A stretch of DNA of 64,000 nucleotides from NCBI GenBank assembly GCA_951812395.1, contig CATOSD010000002.1, positions 248,001 through 312,000 on the forward strand. The letters are read 5' to 3'. Below the pieces are notes generated by a model. It made no database searches, had not been told where the DNA came from, and worked only from the letters and a program-made list of their open reading frames with translations. This stretch comes from an uncultured Dehalococcoidia bacterium (lineage in GTDB: Bacteria > Chloroflexota > Dehalococcoidia > Lucifugimonadales > CATOSD01). This document shows positions 1-7,592 of this stretch, in pieces; within the stretch, counting starts at the first letter, position 1, and every line of letters begins with the position of its first letter. Made by a program: the position numbers and the translations under genes.

Positions 1-598
1 GCGTGCTCCGGATGCGGTACAGCACCGGGTCGCGCAGGTTGATGTTGGGCGAGGCCATGTCGATCTTGGCACGCAGCACGTGCGTCCCCTCCTCGAACTC
101 GCCCGCGCGCATCCGCTCGAACAGGTACTGGCTCTCCTCGGGCGACCTGTCGCGGTAGGGACTGTCGCGCCCCGGCTCGGTCAGCGTGCCGCGGTGCTCC
201 CTGATCTCGTCGGGAGTGAGCGAGTCTACGTAGGCCTTGCCCTTCTTGATGAGCTTCACTGCCATGTCGTAGAGCTGCTCGAAGTAGTCTGAGGCGTACA
301 GATCCCTGTCCGACCAGTCGAACCCCAGCCACTGGATGTCGGCCTTTATTGCGTTCACGAACTCGGTGTCCTCGGTCGCCGGGTTCGTGTCGTCAAACCG
401 CAGGTTGCACATGCCGCCGTTCTCGGCGGCTATGCCGAAGTTCAGGCAGATCGACTTGGCGTGTCCGATGTGGAGGTACCCGTTGGGCTCGGGCGGAAAC
501 CGTGTGTGAACACGCCCGTCGTACTTGCCCGACTCGTTGTCCTCGGCGACGATTCTTCGGACGAAGTCCGATTGTGCCTCGGGTGTTTCCAAACTCAT
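1..598 (-). CDS. glnS: Glutaminyl-tRNA synthetase, N-terminal part (runs off left edge)
   Basis: This class I aminoacyl-tRNA synthetase charges tRNA-Gln with glutamine in the cytoplasm. The leftward reading starts at the ATG ending at 598 and stays open to base 1, giving about 199 residues, so the C-terminal catalytic and anticodon-binding parts lie outside the window. The GlnRS signature [15 protein letters not shown] (residues 34-48) contains the ATP-binding HIGH motif at 43-46, and it is followed by FDDTNP, which is typical of GlnRS/GluRS. AGGTGAG lies just upstream of the start. The gene is intact as far as it can be seen, yet its first roughly 67 codons have a decayed second copy at 4375-4575 in the same orientation. 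Its present 5' end and promoter abut the CBASS cassette and may have arrived with it. Confidence 0.95.
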   Translation of the reverse strand, partial: MSLETPEAQSDFVRRIVAEDNESGKYDGRVHTRFPPEPNGYLHIGHAKSICLNFGIAAENGGMCNLRFDDTNPATEDTEFVNAIKADIQWLGFDWSDRDLYASDYFEQLYDMAVKLIKKGKAYVDSLTPDEIREHRGTLTEPGRDSPYRDRSPEESQYLFERMRAGEFEEGTHVLRAKIDMASPNINLRDPVLYRIRST

Positions 599-653
599 TC
601 GCTCACCTGGTAATGATTCGCGGCCCAAGCGGCCGCGTTGTCTGGCCCGTCCC

Positions 654-675
654 ATTCTAGGCCATTTTCATGGCC
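654..675 (-). promoter_or_regulatory. Possible glnS -10 box and adjacent palindrome
   Basis: Between the divergent glnS and capV genes, the minus strand reads TAGAAT (659-654), a fair -10 hexamer 56 nt before the glnS start. Immediately upstream is a perfect 6-bp inverted repeat, GGCCAT-TTTC-ATGGCC (660-675), which could be an operator or just a hairpin. No clear -35 box was seen. This 116-bp gap is all the regulatory space shared by glnS and the defence cassette. Confidence 0.3.
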
Positions 676-714
676 CGCGCATGTGTGTGTTAGACTGTCG
701 CGCAGTTGAAAAGT

Positions 715-1695
715 ATGAGTTATCTGCGCGAGGACGAGAAGGAGATAGCGAAAGTGTGTGAATCACAAAGCGGTCCGTTCCACATCCTTGCCCTTGACGG
801 CGGCGGAGCAAGGGGCATCTACTCGGCCCAAGTCTTGTCGGGCCTTGAGCAAACGCTCGGAACACCTGTGGGAAAGTGCTTTGACCTCATAGCCGGCGCC
901 AGCACAGGGTCCATCATAGCTGGGGCTGCCGCTATTGGTGTTCCCATGACCGAGATAGTCCAACTCTTCGAGAAGGAAGCACCGCGTGTATTTCAAAAGA
1001 AGTGGCCGGGTTCGGTCCACGTCCGCAGCAAGTACTCCCGGCATCGCCTCGAAGAGGTTATCCGAAACTGCGTATCGAATCTGACCCTGGGAGAAGTCTC
1101 AAACCCGCTTATGATTATGGCTTCCAACATATCCACGGGCGAAGTGCATGTGTTCAAGTCGAGGTATCTGAAAGACCTTGGAGAACCTTACGTCAGAGAC
1201 GGAGATGTCCCCCTGAGCGACGCCATCCTGGCGTCGTGCGCCGCGCCCACGTACTTCGACCCTGTAACCGTTGGCAGTTCACTGCTGGCGGACGGCGGCT
1301 TGTGGGCCAACAATCCTTCTATCATGGCCTTGACCGAGGCTGTCTCCAAGTTCGGGCGTTCACTTGAGGATGTGCACGTTTTCTCAATCGGTACAGGCCA
1401 TTCATCCAACCTCTATTCGCAGAGCCGCCATTGGGGCCTTTTGACCGGTTGGGGCAGGGAGAAGCTGGTCTCATACTTCCTCGACCTTCAGTCGCAAGCC
1501 TCGACGAATATGGCCAAACTTTTGCTCGCAGACAGGTATCTGCGACTTGATCCCGAAATCGGAGCCTGGAATCTGGACGATATTGAGCACCTCGATAACC
1601 TCAGGGCCCTTGCAGACAGGGACTTTGCTCAAAGAAACCAAGCCATATTGAATAGACTCGGAATGCCAACATCTGATAGAATCCAAGGTCCGTAG
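715..1695 (+). CDS. capV: Patatin-like phospholipase, CBASS effector CapV
   Basis: This is a predicted membrane-degrading phospholipase activated by a cyclic oligonucleotide; in CBASS it kills the infected cell. Residues below are numbered from an in-frame TTG at 706. The patatin fold is clear: the oxyanion loop DGGGARG (31-37), the nucleophile elbow GASTG with Ser66, and the catalytic DGG with Asp196. The length of about 326 residues fits one patatin domain. The ATG at 715 is preferred; the TTG at 706 would add MKS. The gene is first in a rightward row with the CD-NTase (59 nt later) and Cap2, the classic effector-synthase-Cap2 order of type II CBASS. Base composition looks less GC-rich than the neighbouring housekeeping genes, in keeping with transfer. 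The activating nucleotide cannot be read from the sequence. Confidence 0.9.
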   Translation: MSYLREDEKEIAKVCESQSGPFHILALDGGGARGIYSAQVLSGLEQTLGTPVGKCFDLIAGASTGSIIAGAAAIGVPMTEIVQLFEKEAPRVFQKKWPGSVHVRSKYSRHRLEEVIRNCVSNLTLGEVSNPLMIMASNISTGEVHVFKSRYLKDLGEPYVRDGDVPLSDAILASCAAPTYFDPVTVGSSLLADGGLWANNPSIMALTEAVSKFGRSLEDVHVFSIGTGHSSNLYSQSRHWGLLTGWGREKLVSYFLDLQSQASTNMAKLLLADRYLRLDPEIGAWNLDDIEHLDNLRALADRDFAQRNQAILNRLGMPTSDRIQGP

Positions 1696-1754
1696 TTCGT
1701 CTATCCATTGCATGGGCAGCCCAACGCAGATACTAAGTGCCAAGGGAGATTGGG

Positions 1755-2783
1755 ATGGCAAAAAACGTCGAGCAGTTCCGGGAGTTTCTCCGGGATGAAG
1801 TCAATCTGAATCCCAACCGACTTAAGATACTAAATGACAGGGTCCGCGCCGTGGATGGATTTCTCAAAGAAAACCTGACCGGCTACCAGAAGATGGAGCG
1901 GCAGGGTTCATTCGCGCTGGACACCCTCATCAAGCCTGTCGATGACAATGACGAGTACGACGCCGACATTCAGATTGTTATGAACCCTAAAGCCCAGTGG
2001 GAAGCCAAAGACTATCTGAACGCCGTCTATCAAACTCTGAAGAAGAACGGAGACTACGCCGATAAGCTCAGGCTCAAGACGCGCTGTGTCACCATCGACT
2101 ACGCCGGCGACTTTCACCTCGATGTCGTTCCTCGAGTAACTTCCCGAAACAGAGTCCGAATCTGCAACCGCGACACAAACAAATTCGAGGCAACGGACGG
2201 GAATGGCTACCGGGACTGGTTCAACGAGAAGAACCGCATAACGGACGGCAACCTGAAGCGGGTAGTCAGGCTTCTCAAGTACCTTCGCGACCACAAGAGC
2301 AACTACACTGCTAAGTCGATTCTGCTGACCACATTGGCAGGCAATACCATCAGGAATTCTGACGAAGGTACGGAAGCGGTTGGCACCATAGCCGACACTC
2401 TCGCCACAGTGCTGACGAGAATGGACGACAACTTGCAACGCCACCCCAGAATGCCGGAGGTCAGGAACCCGGCGCTTCTCAGCGAAACCTTCAACCGGCA
2501 CTGGGACCAGAGAAGGTACGCCAATTTCAGAAAACTGGTTCACTCTCACGCTCTGACCGCCAAGCAAGCAAGGGAGGAAGCGTCCATAGAGGACGCCATC
2601 AAAGTGTGGCAAAAGCTGTTTGGTGACAGCTTCGGCAGGGGCTACAAGGGCGGTGGTGGCAGCGGAACAGGCGGCGGTCCCAAGCCGCCTAACAAGCTAC
2701 GCCAGGGTACCCGCCGAGGCGTACCTCCGGCGGCGTCTATACCTGTGGCCCACCGGCCAAACGAGGCGCGCAGGTTCGGCTAG
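1755..2783 (+). CDS. CD-NTase (cGAS/DncV-like cyclic-oligonucleotide synthase), CBASS
   Basis: This enzyme makes a cyclic di- or tri-nucleotide alarm when phage infection is sensed. The nucleotidyltransferase signature is present: GS at 51-52 (QGSFALDTLIKP), the metal-binding Asp pair YDADIQI (Asp69, Asp71) and a third acidic residue in DFHLDVVP (Asp123). The ATG at 1755 is chosen because AGGGAG sits 8 nt upstream; a GTG at 1737 would add six residues. The C-terminus is a flexible Gly-rich tail (GGGGSGTGGG) ending in Phe-Gly. This matters because Cap2 joins the C-terminal residue of CD-NTases to target molecules, and the next gene, 3 nt downstream, encodes Cap2. The clade and nucleotide product are not assigned. 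Confidence 0.9.
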   Translation: MAKNVEQFREFLRDEVNLNPNRLKILNDRVRAVDGFLKENLTGYQKMERQGSFALDTLIKPVDDNDEYDADIQIVMNPKAQWEAKDYLNAVYQTLKKNGDYADKLRLKTRCVTIDYAGDFHLDVVPRVTSRNRVRICNRDTNKFEATDGNGYRDWFNEKNRITDGNLKRVVRLLKYLRDHKSNYTAKSILLTTLAGNTIRNSDEGTEAVGTIADTLATVLTRMDDNLQRHPRMPEVRNPALLSETFNRHWDQRRYANFRKLVHSHALTAKQAREEASIEDAIKVWQKLFGDSFGRGYKGGGGSGTGGGPKPPNKLRQGTRRGVPPAASIPVAHRPNEARRFG

Positions 2784-2786
2784 AGG

Positions 2787-4343
2787 ATGATCTCGGATAG
2801 CCACTTCCACCCTGAATCGCTGGAGGCGTTCACACGAGAACTCTCAGGCGCGGGATTCTCGCCTGTTCCCGGCACCCATTCCCAGAAGTGGACGGGCGAC
2901 ATTCACCCCGCCTTCGAGCCGCTGACAGACGCGACCACGATGGACGTCGTGATTCAGCCCGGCTGGCCGTACCGGCCGCCGGTTCTCCTGGTGCAGGGCC
3001 TGGACTCAAATCACCAGACTCTTGATGGATTCGTTTGCCTGTGGACAGACGAAGACGCCAGCCTGGAGTGGACAACCGTCGAAGGACTGTTTTCCAGAAT
3101 AGAAGAATGGTGCGAAAACGCCTTGCGCGGCTGGGAGGACGACCACCTCGGCCTGGACGCTCAAATGAACTTTTCCCCCCAGGTTATGCTGGCAGCCACG
3201 TTCGACTTGGCTGCCCTTGGTGTCAAAGAGGGTGGGTGGGGCGAATACCATGGCGTATTCCCCCAAAACTCTCCGAGGTTGGAATTACTGCCAGGGCAGA
3301 GACAGACACCCAGCCAACTGCGCGGAGCGTGGTTTCACGTTGGGCCGCTGAAAGCGACGCCCCCACGTCAACTTTCCGAGGTCCTGCGCCTCCTACCAAG
3401 AGCTCAGCGTAAGGGACTACAGAAGGCATTGGATCAAAGGGGAGGGCAAGACGCACTGAAAGCAAGCGGCGGCGTGGACCTCATCCTCTTCTGCTGGGAA
3501 CGCAGAGAGCTGACCGACCTGCTGGTGCTGGCCGTCAAAGGCATCGAGGGCGAGCTGGAAGCAGTGGCATTGCAGCCAGGGCCGGTCGATGAACACAGTC
3601 TCATCATGCGCGCGGGACCCGACGCGGCGTCGTTGCGTTCTCACAAGGCGACCATATTCGGGGCGGGGGCGCTGGGCGGTCACGCGGCAACGCTGCTTGC
3701 CGAGAGCGGGATTGGCTCCCTGAGAATAGTCGATCCCGACGTGCTACTGCCCGGCAACGTGGTGAGACACGTCGCCGGCCATATGTACGTGGGCGCTCCC
3801 AAGGTCCTCGCAGTCCAGGCGGAGATTATGCAGCACGCCCCATGGACGCAGGTAGAGTGCCTTCGTGAGCCAGCCATTTCCCGAAGCGATTTTCTCAAGC
3901 ACGTTGACGATGCCGAAGTGGTGATTGACGCCACCGGCAACGAAGCCCTGACCGGTTCACTGGCTATGGTGGCGGAGTCCCTGGATAAACCGATGGTCGC
4001 GGGAGCGCTCTATCGTGGCGGCTTCATCGGGCGGGTGCAAAGACAGGCGTTGCCTGGGGATACCCCGATTTACCAACGCCAAGTCTCAGCACGCTATCCG
4101 GAAATACCCGCCGGAGCGGACGCCCAAGACTTCGCTACGCCGCAATTGGGATGTTCGGCGCCGGTCAACAACGCGCCGCCAAGCTCGGTATCCGCTTGTG
4201 CCGCTCTTATTGCGCAGGCCGCGATCGACGTTCTGACCGGGCGGTTCGAGCTTGAGGACGAGGTGATTGACGTCTATCGCCTCTTGCCGGCCACGGTGTT
4301 CGACCGCATCGGTCGCTACTCCCCTGAATCCGCTCTCCCTTGA
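2787..4343 (+). CDS. cap2: Cap2: fused E2-like and E1/ThiF-like ubiquitin-transfer enzyme, CBASS
   Basis: Cap2 primes the CD-NTase by adenylating its C-terminus and ligating it to a target, a ubiquitin-like reaction that raises signalling. The N-terminal third is an E2-like fold with the probable catalytic Cys84 in [10 protein letters not shown]. The C-terminal half is an E1/ThiF domain: the Rossmann motif [11 protein letters not shown] (around residue 290) and a C-terminal Cys at about 456 in LGCSAPVNN, the expected E1 thioester position. At 518 residues it is slightly shorter than typical Cap2. The start follows the CD-NTase stop by 3 nt with AGAGG overlapping the stop, so the two are translationally linked. 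No JAB-type Cap3 peptidase follows; the next recognisable sequence is the glnS relic. Confidence 0.88.
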   Translation: MISDSHFHPESLEAFTRELSGAGFSPVPGTHSQKWTGDIHPAFEPLTDATTMDVVIQPGWPYRPPVLLVQGLDSNHQTLDGFVCLWTDEDASLEWTTVEGLFSRIEEWCENALRGWEDDHLGLDAQMNFSPQVMLAATFDLAALGVKEGGWGEYHGVFPQNSPRLELLPGQRQTPSQLRGAWFHVGPLKATPPRQLSEVLRLLPRAQRKGLQKALDQRGGQDALKASGGVDLILFCWERRELTDLLVLAVKGIEGELEAVALQPGPVDEHSLIMRAGPDAASLRSHKATIFGAGALGGHAATLLAESGIGSLRIVDPDVLLPGNVVRHVAGHMYVGAPKVLAVQAEIMQHAPWTQVECLREPAISRSDFLKHVDDAEVVIDATGNEALTGSLAMVAESLDKPMVAGALYRGGFIGRVQRQALPGDTPIYQRQVSARYPEIPAGADAQDFATPQLGCSAPVNNAPPSSVSACAALIAQAAIDVLTGRFELEDEVIDVYRLLPATVFDRIGRYSPESALP

Positions 4344-4374
4344 GCCGGAGGGCCGGGGTGCGGGCCAATTCCTG

Positions 4375-4575
4375 CCTTAAATCACACAAGCCGCCGTTCA
4401 CCGCCGCTATGCCGAAGCTCAGGCTGATCGACTTGGCGTACCCGATGTGCAGGCAGCCGTCCGGCTCCGGCGGAAACCGCATGTAAACGCGCCCGCCGCA
4501 TTTGCCCGACTCGTTGTCCTCAGCCACGATTCTACGTACAAAGTCCGAAGCCGCCTCGGGTGTCGCTGCGTTCAT
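4375..4575 (-). pseudogene. Decayed duplicate of the glnS 5' end
   Basis: Read leftward from the ATG at 4575, the translation matches the first 67 residues of the glnS at 1-598 at 51 positions, then loses all similarity. Several GlnRS-critical positions have changed: HIGH has become HIGY, and PEPNG has become PEPDG. The open frame runs on to 4207 only because it enters the antisense of cap2. A good ribosome site (GAGAGG) remains upstream. The piece is a direct repeat of the glnS start and brackets the CBASS cassette, so it is either the displaced original 5' end or a leftover of the integration event. Confidence 0.85.
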
Positions 4576-4805
4576 GCGGCCCTCTCAAAAGCACTCTCCC
4601 CATTGACGTGGAAGCTCCGGTGGTCCCTCCCTGTACGCCAGGACGCTAGGCGATACGCATCGCTCTCCCCCTTCTGCGTCGTCGCATGGTGGCTAAGCCT
4701 ATCATCGTCTTGGCGTCCTGCAAGCGTGTTCAGAGATTCCCTGGACCTCTAGCCGGTTCCGTCACCCGAGGTTTCGTCTGCCAGACTTGACGTCAGGTCT
4801 CCAGG

Positions 4806-5005
4806 TTACTCGTCGATGGCGAAGTCGAGCTGGCCCTCCAAGGTGAAGTCCTTGTCCTGGACGATGACCGGAATGTCGTCAACGCTGTAGGTAGCCGGTA
4901 GCGCTGCGACAGCAGGGTTGTCGGTCGATGACCTCTAAGCGACGCGCCATCAGTCGACAGGCCGCTGACAGTCCCGTTACAACGGGCGAGAAAGACACTC
5001 CACAT
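4806..5005 (-). pseudogene. Relic of a multicopper oxidase C-terminal region
   Basis: Two short leftward frames resemble pieces of a multicopper oxidase. The 4806-4920 piece reads LPATYSVDDIPVIVQDKDF and ends at a TAA, like the DIPVIVQD segment of that family. The upstream piece, to 5005, carries LARCNGTVSGLSTDG in another frame. A frameshift separates them and no start or copper-site histidines remain. The identification rests on short motifs only. The surrounding 4576-5130 shows nothing else that looks like a gene. Confidence 0.35.
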
Positions 5006-5139
5006 CGAACGGCAGTGTCAAATGTCATTGCGCTCTAACTTAGGTGGTGTAGCTTCAGACGCACATCCGCGCTACCCTCCGTCAGCGGCCTCTATGGGTC
5101 GATGCGATTCCTAATCTGCCGCCGCGAGTCTGCTTCAGA

Positions 5140-5755
5140 TTACCAGGCGCCCCCAAAACCATCTCCCTCGCGAAAAACCTGCCCCGGCGCCCAACTCTGA
5201 ACCAACGGCCATCGCCTTGACGTTGTCGAGCCAATGTCCCCCTGCTGACTCCCCAACGCACACCCCAGCCACGCCCCCTCGCCCAAACCCGACCCTTTCG
5301 TTCCCCAGCACCCCGAAAAAACCGTCACTCTCGTGCGCCGCGCGTGCTCTGGCCCTGCCACCCAATCGTCCTACAGGCGCCCAACCACTGGCCCACGTCT
5401 GCGCAGTTTCTCCCCACCGTTCCCGCCCAATCCCGCAGTCTCGCCACCCCCTCTTGCAATTCACGCACATACGTGCTACCCTCGCCCAAGCGAGGGACAG
5501 ACCCCGCGGCCCGGAATCCCTATCCCCAGATAGGTACAATGCCCCAGGCATCCGTAGGGGCATCCCTCGTGGGCGCCCTGTGCCAACGGATACACGGCCG
5601 GTCGGCCCGTCGACCCCCTGTCCTACTCTGTCACGCGGCGTGACACATGTGCCCAGAAATCCCGCTCCGGGCATTACAGATTCGCGAAGGACCGGCGACT
5701 CTCTCAGCTAGGAGTCGCACAGAATGTCGCAGAAACTAACAGAATTCGCTTTCCC
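5140..5755 (-). repeat. Dispersed long repeat, copy A (inverted relative to copy B)
   Basis: The reverse strand of this non-coding stretch is colinear with 29230-29800. Shared landmarks in order are: TTCTGCGACATTCTGTGCGA; the palindrome GTCACG-CCG-CGTGAC followed by AGAGTAGGACAGGGGG; CAGGGCGCCCAC; CCCCTACGGATGCCTG; a run around GTGTGCGT/ATGTGCGT followed by GGGGTGGCGA; GGTGGGGAGAAAC; GAGAGTGACG followed by a T-run; and GGGGTGTGCGTTGGGG. Similarity spans about 0.55 kb. Long open frames here have skewed composition, match no family, and are not called as genes. A non-coding mobile or REP-like element is likely; no transposase or clean terminal repeat was seen. Confidence 0.75.
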
Positions 5756-5821
5756 GCTTTCGTGGGGACAACGGTTGGGGACGCCGGATAGTCTGAAAAT
5801 GGATCTGCCGCCGCTTCGCAT

Positions 5822-5851
5822 TTGACCCGCCGACGGCCCACAAACTACCAT
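5822..5851 (+). promoter_or_regulatory. metF promoter (sigma-70 type)
   Basis: TTGACC (5822-5827) and TACCAT (5846-5851) are separated by 18 nt. The -10 ends 7 nt before the metF ATG at 5859, so the predicted transcription start falls on or next to the start codon and the mRNA would be leaderless. No Shine-Dalgarno sequence lies in the 7 nt. Confidence 0.55.
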
Positions 5852-5858
5852 TGACCAT

Positions 5859-6740
5859 ATGAAAATCAGCCAAACCCTCAAAACCAACCGCAGCATTTCT
5901 TTCGAGTTCTTCCCGCCCAGAAATGAACGGGGCCACAGGGCCTTCTTTCGCTCGCTGGATCGCCTCTCCGCCTTCCGGCCCTCGTTCGTATCCGTGACCT
6001 ACGGCGCCGGCGGCTCCACCAAGGAAGCCACCGAGGAGATGGTAGTAAGCATCCTGCGCGACACTCCTCTGCTGCCCATGGCCCACCTCACCTGCTCGGC
6101 GCAGACCACAAACGAGGTCGACGAGGTGCTGAGGCGGCTGGACTCCGCCGGCATCGAGAACGTCATCGCGCTGCGTGGCGACCCCCCCAGGGGCAGCGAC
6201 CGGTTCGTCCCCCTCGAAGACGGCTTCGCTCACTCCACCGACCTTATCCGCCACATACGCGCCAACTACGACCTCGGCGTTGCCGCCGCCTGCTACCCCG
6301 AGACCCACCCCGAGGCGGTCAGCCCCGAGTCGGACCTCGAATACGCCAGGATGAAGGTCGACCTGGGAGCCGAGTTCCTGGTGACGCAGCTCTTCTTCGA
6401 CAATCGCGACTTCTTCGGCTTCGTCGACAGGGCGCGGCAGGCGGGCATAGAAGTTCCCATCATCGCCGGAATCATGCCCATACTGAGCGCCGCCCAGATA
6501 CGGCGGATGACAGCGCTGTGCGGCGCCGGCATACCGCCCGCGCTGGACGAGAAGCTGTCCCGCCACGAGGGCGACGACGACGCGGTCCGCGAGCTCGGCA
6601 TAGAGCAGGCCACGCGCCAGGTGAGGGAGCTGTGGGACAACGGTGTCGATGGCGTCCACTTCTACGTGCTCAACCGCTCCCGCTCGGTCTCGCGTGTGCT
6701 CCGCGACCTCCGACTGCCCGGCCACGAGGGAGAAGAGTAG
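5859..6740 (+). CDS. metF: 5,10-methylenetetrahydrofolate reductase
   Basis: MetF reduces methylene-THF to 5-methyl-THF for methionine synthesis, using FAD and a reduced pyridine nucleotide. The TIM-barrel signatures appear in order: ISFEFFPPRNE near the N-terminus (the catalytic Glu region), VTYGAGGS, HLTC, IALRGDPPRG, TQLFFDN, GIMP and GVHFYVLNRS near the end. At 293 residues it matches bacterial MetF in length, and no domain is missing. It is transcribed rightward from its own promoter, downstream of repeat copy A, and is followed after 96 nt by queC. Both genes belong to pterin-related metabolism, but separate promoters suggest they are not an operon. No S-box or similar riboswitch was seen upstream. 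Confidence 0.95.
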   Translation: MKISQTLKTNRSISFEFFPPRNERGHRAFFRSLDRLSAFRPSFVSVTYGAGGSTKEATEEMVVSILRDTPLLPMAHLTCSAQTTNEVDEVLRRLDSAGIENVIALRGDPPRGSDRFVPLEDGFAHSTDLIRHIRANYDLGVAAACYPETHPEAVSPESDLEYARMKVDLGAEFLVTQLFFDNRDFFGFVDRARQAGIEVPIIAGIMPILSAAQIRRMTALCGAGIPPALDEKLSRHEGDDDAVRELGIEQATRQVRELWDNGVDGVHFYVLNRSRSVSRVLRDLRLPGHEGEE

Positions 6741-6821
6741 AGCACACCTCCGCGCGTACACACACCATCCCGAGCATCGCCGAGGAATCAACGCCCCTCG
6801 CCCTCAACCACTCTCGATTCC

Positions 6822-6830
6822 TGCTACAAT
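6822..6830 (+). promoter_or_regulatory. Extended -10 promoter of queC
   Basis: TGCTACAAT is an extended -10 element (TGn plus TACAAT, 6825-6830) lying 6 nt before the queC ATG at 6837. No good -35 box is present, as is common for extended -10 promoters. There is no Shine-Dalgarno sequence (the gap is all C), so a leaderless message is predicted. No preQ1 riboswitch was seen. Confidence 0.5.
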
Positions 6831-6836
6831 CCCCCC

Positions 6837-7592
6837 ATGCCCAGCTACGCAGTCATCTTGCTGTCCGGCGGCCTCGACTCCACTACCGTCGCGGCCTACG
6901 CCAGAGACCGTGTCGACAACCTCGCGGCCATCACATTCCAGTACGGCCAGAGCCACGCGAAGGAAGTCGACTGTGCGGCGAAAATCGCCTCCATGATGGA
7001 CATCGAGCACCGGCTGCTCGACATCTCGTTCCTGTCGGAAATCGCCTGGTACTCCGCGCTCACCAATCCCGAACGCTTCCCCATGCCATCCGGCCGCCCC
7101 GGCGCTGAGATTGGTCACGGCGTCCCGATAACGTACGTGCCGCTGCGCAACACCATCTTTCTGGCGCTCGCGGCGGCGTACCTGGAGAGCAACGTGCTGC
7201 ACGGCATAGAGGTGGAAGGCGTAGCCCCGTCTGAAGTCGCCGCGTCAGTCTACATGGCCCCAAACGCCCTGGACTACAGCGGCTATCCCGACTGCCGGCC
7301 CGAGTTCTACGAGAAGGCGAGGCAGACGCTGGACTTCGGCAGCAAGCTCTGGACAGAGTACGGCGTAACGATCGGCGTCGAGACCCCCATCATCCACCTG
7401 TCGAAAGCCGAGATAGCCGCGCTGGGCACGCGGCTTGGGGCGCCTCTGGAGCACACCTGGAGCTGCTACGAGGGCGGCGACGTCCCTTGCGGATCCTGCG
7501 ATAGTTGCATACTGCGCGCCAAAGGCTTCGCCGAAGCCCGCATCCCCGATCCGCTGCTGTTGAGACTCGCCGCTACCCCTCGAACCGCCTGA
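6837..7592 (+). CDS. queC: 7-cyano-7-deazaguanine (preQ0) synthase
   Basis: QueC converts 7-carboxy-7-deazaguanine to preQ0 with ammonia and ATP, on the route to queuosine in tRNA. The N-terminal PP-loop SGGLDSTT (residues 9-16) marks the ATP pyrophosphatase fold. The C-terminal zinc-binding cysteines are visible in CYEGG...CGSCDSCILRAKGF. The length of 251 residues is slightly longer than average. It converges on fabF, and the two coding regions overlap by 20 bp at their 3' ends. The other queuosine genes (queD, queE, queF) are not in the window, so the gene stands alone here. Confidence 0.95.
   Translation: MPSYAVILLSGGLDSTTVAAYARDRVDNLAAITFQYGQSHAKEVDCAAKIASMMDIEHRLLDISFLSEIAWYSALTNPERFPMPSGRPGAEIGHGVPITYVPLRNTIFLALAAAYLESNVLHGIEVEGVAPSEVAASVYMAPNALDYSGYPDCRPEFYEKARQTLDFGSKLWTEYGVTIGVETPIIHLSKAEIAALGTRLGAPLEHTWSCYEGGDVPCGSCDSCILRAKGFAEARIPDPLLLRLAATPRTA

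Noticed and set aside
4207..4575. Open frame of 122 codons beginning with GlnRS-like residues
   Set aside because: Only the first 67 codons resemble GlnRS and the HIGH motif is lost; the rest is the antisense of cap2. Recorded as a pseudogene fragment.
5135..5711. Several overlapping open frames of 66-179 codons on both strands
   Set aside because: They lie inside the dispersed repeat, have extreme Pro/Arg/Gly composition, match no family and have no ribosome sites.
4344..5858. A Cap3 (JAB peptidase) gene after cap2
   Set aside because: No frame in the 1.5 kb after cap2 shows the JAMM H-x-H...D pattern; the space holds the glnS relic, an oxidase relic and a repeat.
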